In this document: positions 5,672 through 7,613 of the stretch, piece after piece
Numbering within the stretch: position 1 is the stretch's first letter
Layout of the letters: every line of letters begins with the position of its first letter
Source of the DNA: an uncultured bacterium
Lineage (GTDB): Bacteria > Cyanobacteriota > Vampirovibrionia > Gastranaerophilales > Gastranaerophilaceae
NCBI GenBank assembly: GCA_902772945.1
Contig: CACYCU010000045.1
Location: forward strand, 1-7,613
Reading direction: 5' to 3'
Length of the DNA stretch: 7,613 bases
Position numbers and translations under genes: made by a program
The notes under the pieces: model-generated
Seen by the model: the letters and a program-made list of their open reading frames with translations, nothing else
The model's database searches: none
Told to the model about the DNA's origin: nothing

Positions 5672-6952
5672 ATGAGAGAGATTAAATCTATTATATTAGC
5701 AGCAGGAAAGGGAACCAGAATGAAATCTGAAACCCCTAAAGTTTTGCACAAAATTTTTGAAAAGCCTTTACTTGGCTATGTACTGGATAATGTTAAAAAC
5801 ATTGTAAATGAATCATTCATAATTGTCGGACACCATGCTGAAGAAGTAACCGAATTTGTAAATAGAAATTACAATGCAGCAAAAACTGTATTGCAAACGC
5901 CGCAATTAGGTACAGGACATGCCGTTTCAATGGTTTGCCCCAGTTTAAATAAATTTGAGGGACAAGTAATTATACTGTGCGGAGACACTCCTTTAATAAC
6001 AGAAAAAACTTTGAGAGATTTTATAGAATATCATAATTCACAAAATTCTGATATTACAGTTATGAGTACAATCTTTGAAAACCCAACAAATTACGGAAGA
6101 ATAGTAAGAGTAAATAATAACTCTTTAAAATGCATTGTTGAAGAAAAAGATGCTACGGATGAACAGAAAAAGATTAAAGAAGTGAACGCCGGTATATACT
6201 GCCTTAACTGGGCAAAAATAAAAGATGCATTCTCTCAATTAACAAGCAATAACGCTCAAGGAGAATATTACCTTACAGATATTATTGCGTGGGGAAAACA
6301 AAAAAACTTAAATGTAAACGCATTTATATTAAATAACAGTGACGAAATATACGGTATAAATTCAAGAAAGAACTTAGCTGAAGCTACTAGGATTATTAAT
6401 AAAAGAAAACTTGATGAGCTTATGGATAGCGGTGTGACAATTGTTGATCCCTCTTCGACCTGGATATCAGAAGATACACAAATCGGAACAGATTCAATAA
6501 TTTACCCTTCAACATATATTGAAGGTAAAAATTCTATTGGCTGCAATTGTAAAATTGGTCCTTGCGCACATTTGCGAGGAGATGTTGAAGTCGGATGCAA
6601 TTGTAAAATCGGTAATTTTGTGGAAATAAAAAAAGCAAAAATTGCTGACAACACGAATGTTGGCCACTTAAGCTATATAGGAGATGCGGAATTAGGCTCA
6701 AATATAAATATAGGAGCAGGTACAATCACAGCGAATTACAACCCTTTGAGCAAAGTAAAAAGCAAAACGATACTAAAAGATAATGTTAAAATAGGCTCAA
6801 ACAGCGTACTCGTTGCTCCAGTCACAATAGATGAAGGCGCAAATGTTGGAGCTCTCAGTGTCATAACAAAAGATATACCAAGTTGGTCGTTAGCGCTAAC
6901 TCGTTCTCCGATAAAGATTTTAAACGACTGGGTAAAAAAAGCATTAAAATAG
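5672..6952 (+). CDS. glmU: Bifunctional UDP-N-acetylglucosamine pyrophosphorylase / glucosamine-1-phosphate N-acetyltransferase
   Basis: GlmU acetylates glucosamine-1-phosphate and then couples it to UTP, making UDP-GlcNAc for peptidoglycan and lipopolysaccharide. The N-terminal uridyltransferase domain (about 1-232) shows LAAGKGTRM (9-17) with PKVLH, QLGTGHAV (78-85), GDTPL with Mg ligand D105, NAGIY (172-176) and N230 in YGINSR. The left-handed beta-helix acetyltransferase domain (about 255-405) has catalytic H332 in GHLSYIGDAE, Y335, N346 in NINIGAG, and the CoA/sugar loop NYNPLSKVKSKT (355-366), two residues longer than NYDGANKFKT of E. coli. At 426 residues it is about 30 shorter than E. 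coli GlmU (456). AAGGAG at 5660-5665 fixes the start. The beta-helix holds a duplicated CNCKIG motif. An MFS transporter gene follows after 12 bases. Confidence 0.96.
   Translation: MREIKSIILAAGKGTRMKSETPKVLHKIFEKPLLGYVLDNVKNIVNESFIIVGHHAEEVTEFVNRNYNAAKTVLQTPQLGTGHAVSMVCPSLNKFEGQVIILCGDTPLITEKTLRDFIEYHNSQNSDITVMSTIFENPTNYGRIVRVNNNSLKCIVEEKDATDEQKKIKEVNAGIYCLNWAKIKDAFSQLTSNNAQGEYYLTDIIAWGKQKNLNVNAFILNNSDEIYGINSRKNLAEATRIINKRKLDELMDSGVTIVDPSSTWISEDTQIGTDSIIYPSTYIEGKNSIGCNCKIGPCAHLRGDVEVGCNCKIGNFVEIKKAKIADNTNVGHLSYIGDAELGSNINIGAGTITANYNPLSKVKSKTILKDNVKIGSNSVLVAPVTIDEGANVGALSVITKDIPSWSLALTRSPIKILNDWVKKALK
6542..6609 (+). repeat. Short direct repeat within glmU, one beta-helix coil apart
   Basis: The 14-mer TGCAATTGTAAAAT occurs at 6542-6555 and 6596-6609, both encoding CNCKIG. 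The 54-base period equals 18 residues, exactly three hexapeptides or one turn of the left-handed beta-helix. It is most easily read as a duplicated or converted hexapeptide-repeat unit inside the gene, not as a mobile element. Confidence 0.7.
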
Positions 6953-6964
6953 CTTTGGTAAAAT

Positions 6965-7613
6965 ATGAGCATAAAACAAATAAAATGGACAATGTTTATA
7001 ATCACAGCAATAGGCAATTTTATTGCCATGCTTGATTCAAGTTCGGTAACTCTTGCACTTTTTCCTATGGCAAGAGATTTGGATGTTACAATAAGCCAAA
7101 TTCAATGGGTTATGGTTGCATATATGCTTATATTAACAGTTTTACTGCCATTCTTCGGAAAATTGGGAGATATATTTTCTAAGAACAAATTATATTCTGC
7201 CGGTTTTTTAATATTTGCAATCGGAGCATTACTTAATACAACTGCTAACTCTTTTAATCAATTAATTTTTTACAGATGTATTGAAGCTGTTGGCGCATCA
7301 ATAATGTTATCTAATGCACAGGCAATTATTGCAACAATATTTAAAGGGGCAAGACGAGGGAAGGCCCTTGGCTTAAACGGATGTTTAGTTGCAATAGGAG
7401 GAATTACAGGTCCCGCAGTAGGTGGGATATTAATTAACAGTTTTAGCTGGCATGCTATATTTTACCCTTCTTTTATAACAGGTATACTAGGATTTATTTT
7501 CGCAAAAAAATATCTGCCTCACCACAGAGCACTTGATATAAATAATTTTAAATTTGATTATAAAGGATTTATATATTTTACAATAAGTTTGTTCGCACTT
7601 CTTCTTGCAATAT
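6965..7613 (+). CDS. MFS transporter, DHA2 (EmrB/QacA) family, 3' end beyond the window
   Basis: The first 216 codons of a major facilitator superfamily pump of the proton-driven drug-efflux type; the right edge cuts it. N-terminal helix 1 carries AMLDSSSVTLAL, matching the LDxTIVNVALP motif characteristic of the 14-helix DHA2 group. Motif A appears as GKLGDIFSKNKLYSAG between helices 2 and 3, with the conserved Asp present but the usual GRK/R replaced by SKN. Motif C in helix 5 is AIGGITGPAVGG, typical of antiporters. About six membrane helices are visible. The start is 12 bases after the glmU stop with only a weak GGTAAA ribosome site, so it is probably co-transcribed and partly coupled. 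Substrate unknown: drugs, bile-type compounds or metabolites are all possible. Confidence 0.9.
   Translation, partial: MSIKQIKWTMFIITAIGNFIAMLDSSSVTLALFPMARDLDVTISQIQWVMVAYMLILTVLLPFFGKLGDIFSKNKLYSAGFLIFAIGALLNTTANSFNQLIFYRCIEAVGASIMLSNAQAIIATIFKGARRGKALGLNGCLVAIGGITGPAVGGILINSFSWHAIFYPSFITGILGFIFAKKYLPHHRALDINNFKFDYKGFIYFTISLFALLLAI

Overview
The window is AT-rich bacterial DNA with short intergenic gaps, clear AGGAG-type ribosome binding sites and several overlapping genes. The gene set fits a strict or moderate anaerobe that makes peptidoglycan: superoxide reductase, bacterial ferritin, a LeuC-type isomerase, GlmU and an efflux pump. The small lineage-specific membrane proteins, and one starting MKILPISLNSFKA, remind me of uncultured gut Gastranaerophilales (Vampirovibrionia, non-photosynthetic relatives of Cyanobacteria). 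This is inference; nothing here is decisive for taxonomy.

Layout. At 106-1273 (+) two overlapping genes encode unrecognised membrane-associated proteins that look like distant relatives of each other. Their end overlaps, tail to tail, a minus-strand block at 1262-3722. In transcription order that block is leuC (3-isopropylmalate dehydratase large subunit), an ECF-type sigma factor and a zinc-finger anti-sigma factor. A strong extended -10 promoter precedes leuC. The sigma gene has an SD-masking hairpin and a palindrome in its leader. Upstream again on the minus strand is a two-gene operon, dfx (2Fe superoxide reductase) and ftn (ferritin), translationally coupled by an 8-base overlap and closed by an intrinsic terminator at 3775-3803. 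Divergent from it, on the plus strand, are an unrecognised membrane-anchored protein with a possible degenerate AAA+ fold (4841-5635), glmU (5672-6952) and the first 216 codons of a DHA2-type MFS transporter cut by the right edge.

How it works together. Dfx reduces superoxide to hydrogen peroxide, and ferritin consumes ferrous iron with peroxide or oxygen, so the pair forms a compact oxidative-stress and iron-sequestration unit. GlmU supplies UDP-GlcNAc for the envelope, and the MFS pump follows it by 12 bases. The sigma/anti-sigma pair is probably an envelope or redox stress switch, but its signal cannot be read from the sequence. The upstream regions of sigma and dfx share the octamer TGAGCAAT in the same orientation, which could mean common control.

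No tRNA, rRNA, CRISPR array, insertion sequence or prophage module was seen. The most interesting unexplained parts are the paired membrane proteins, the P-loop-less AAA-like protein, and the tail-anchored anti-sigma factor with a degenerate second zinc-finger-like repeat.
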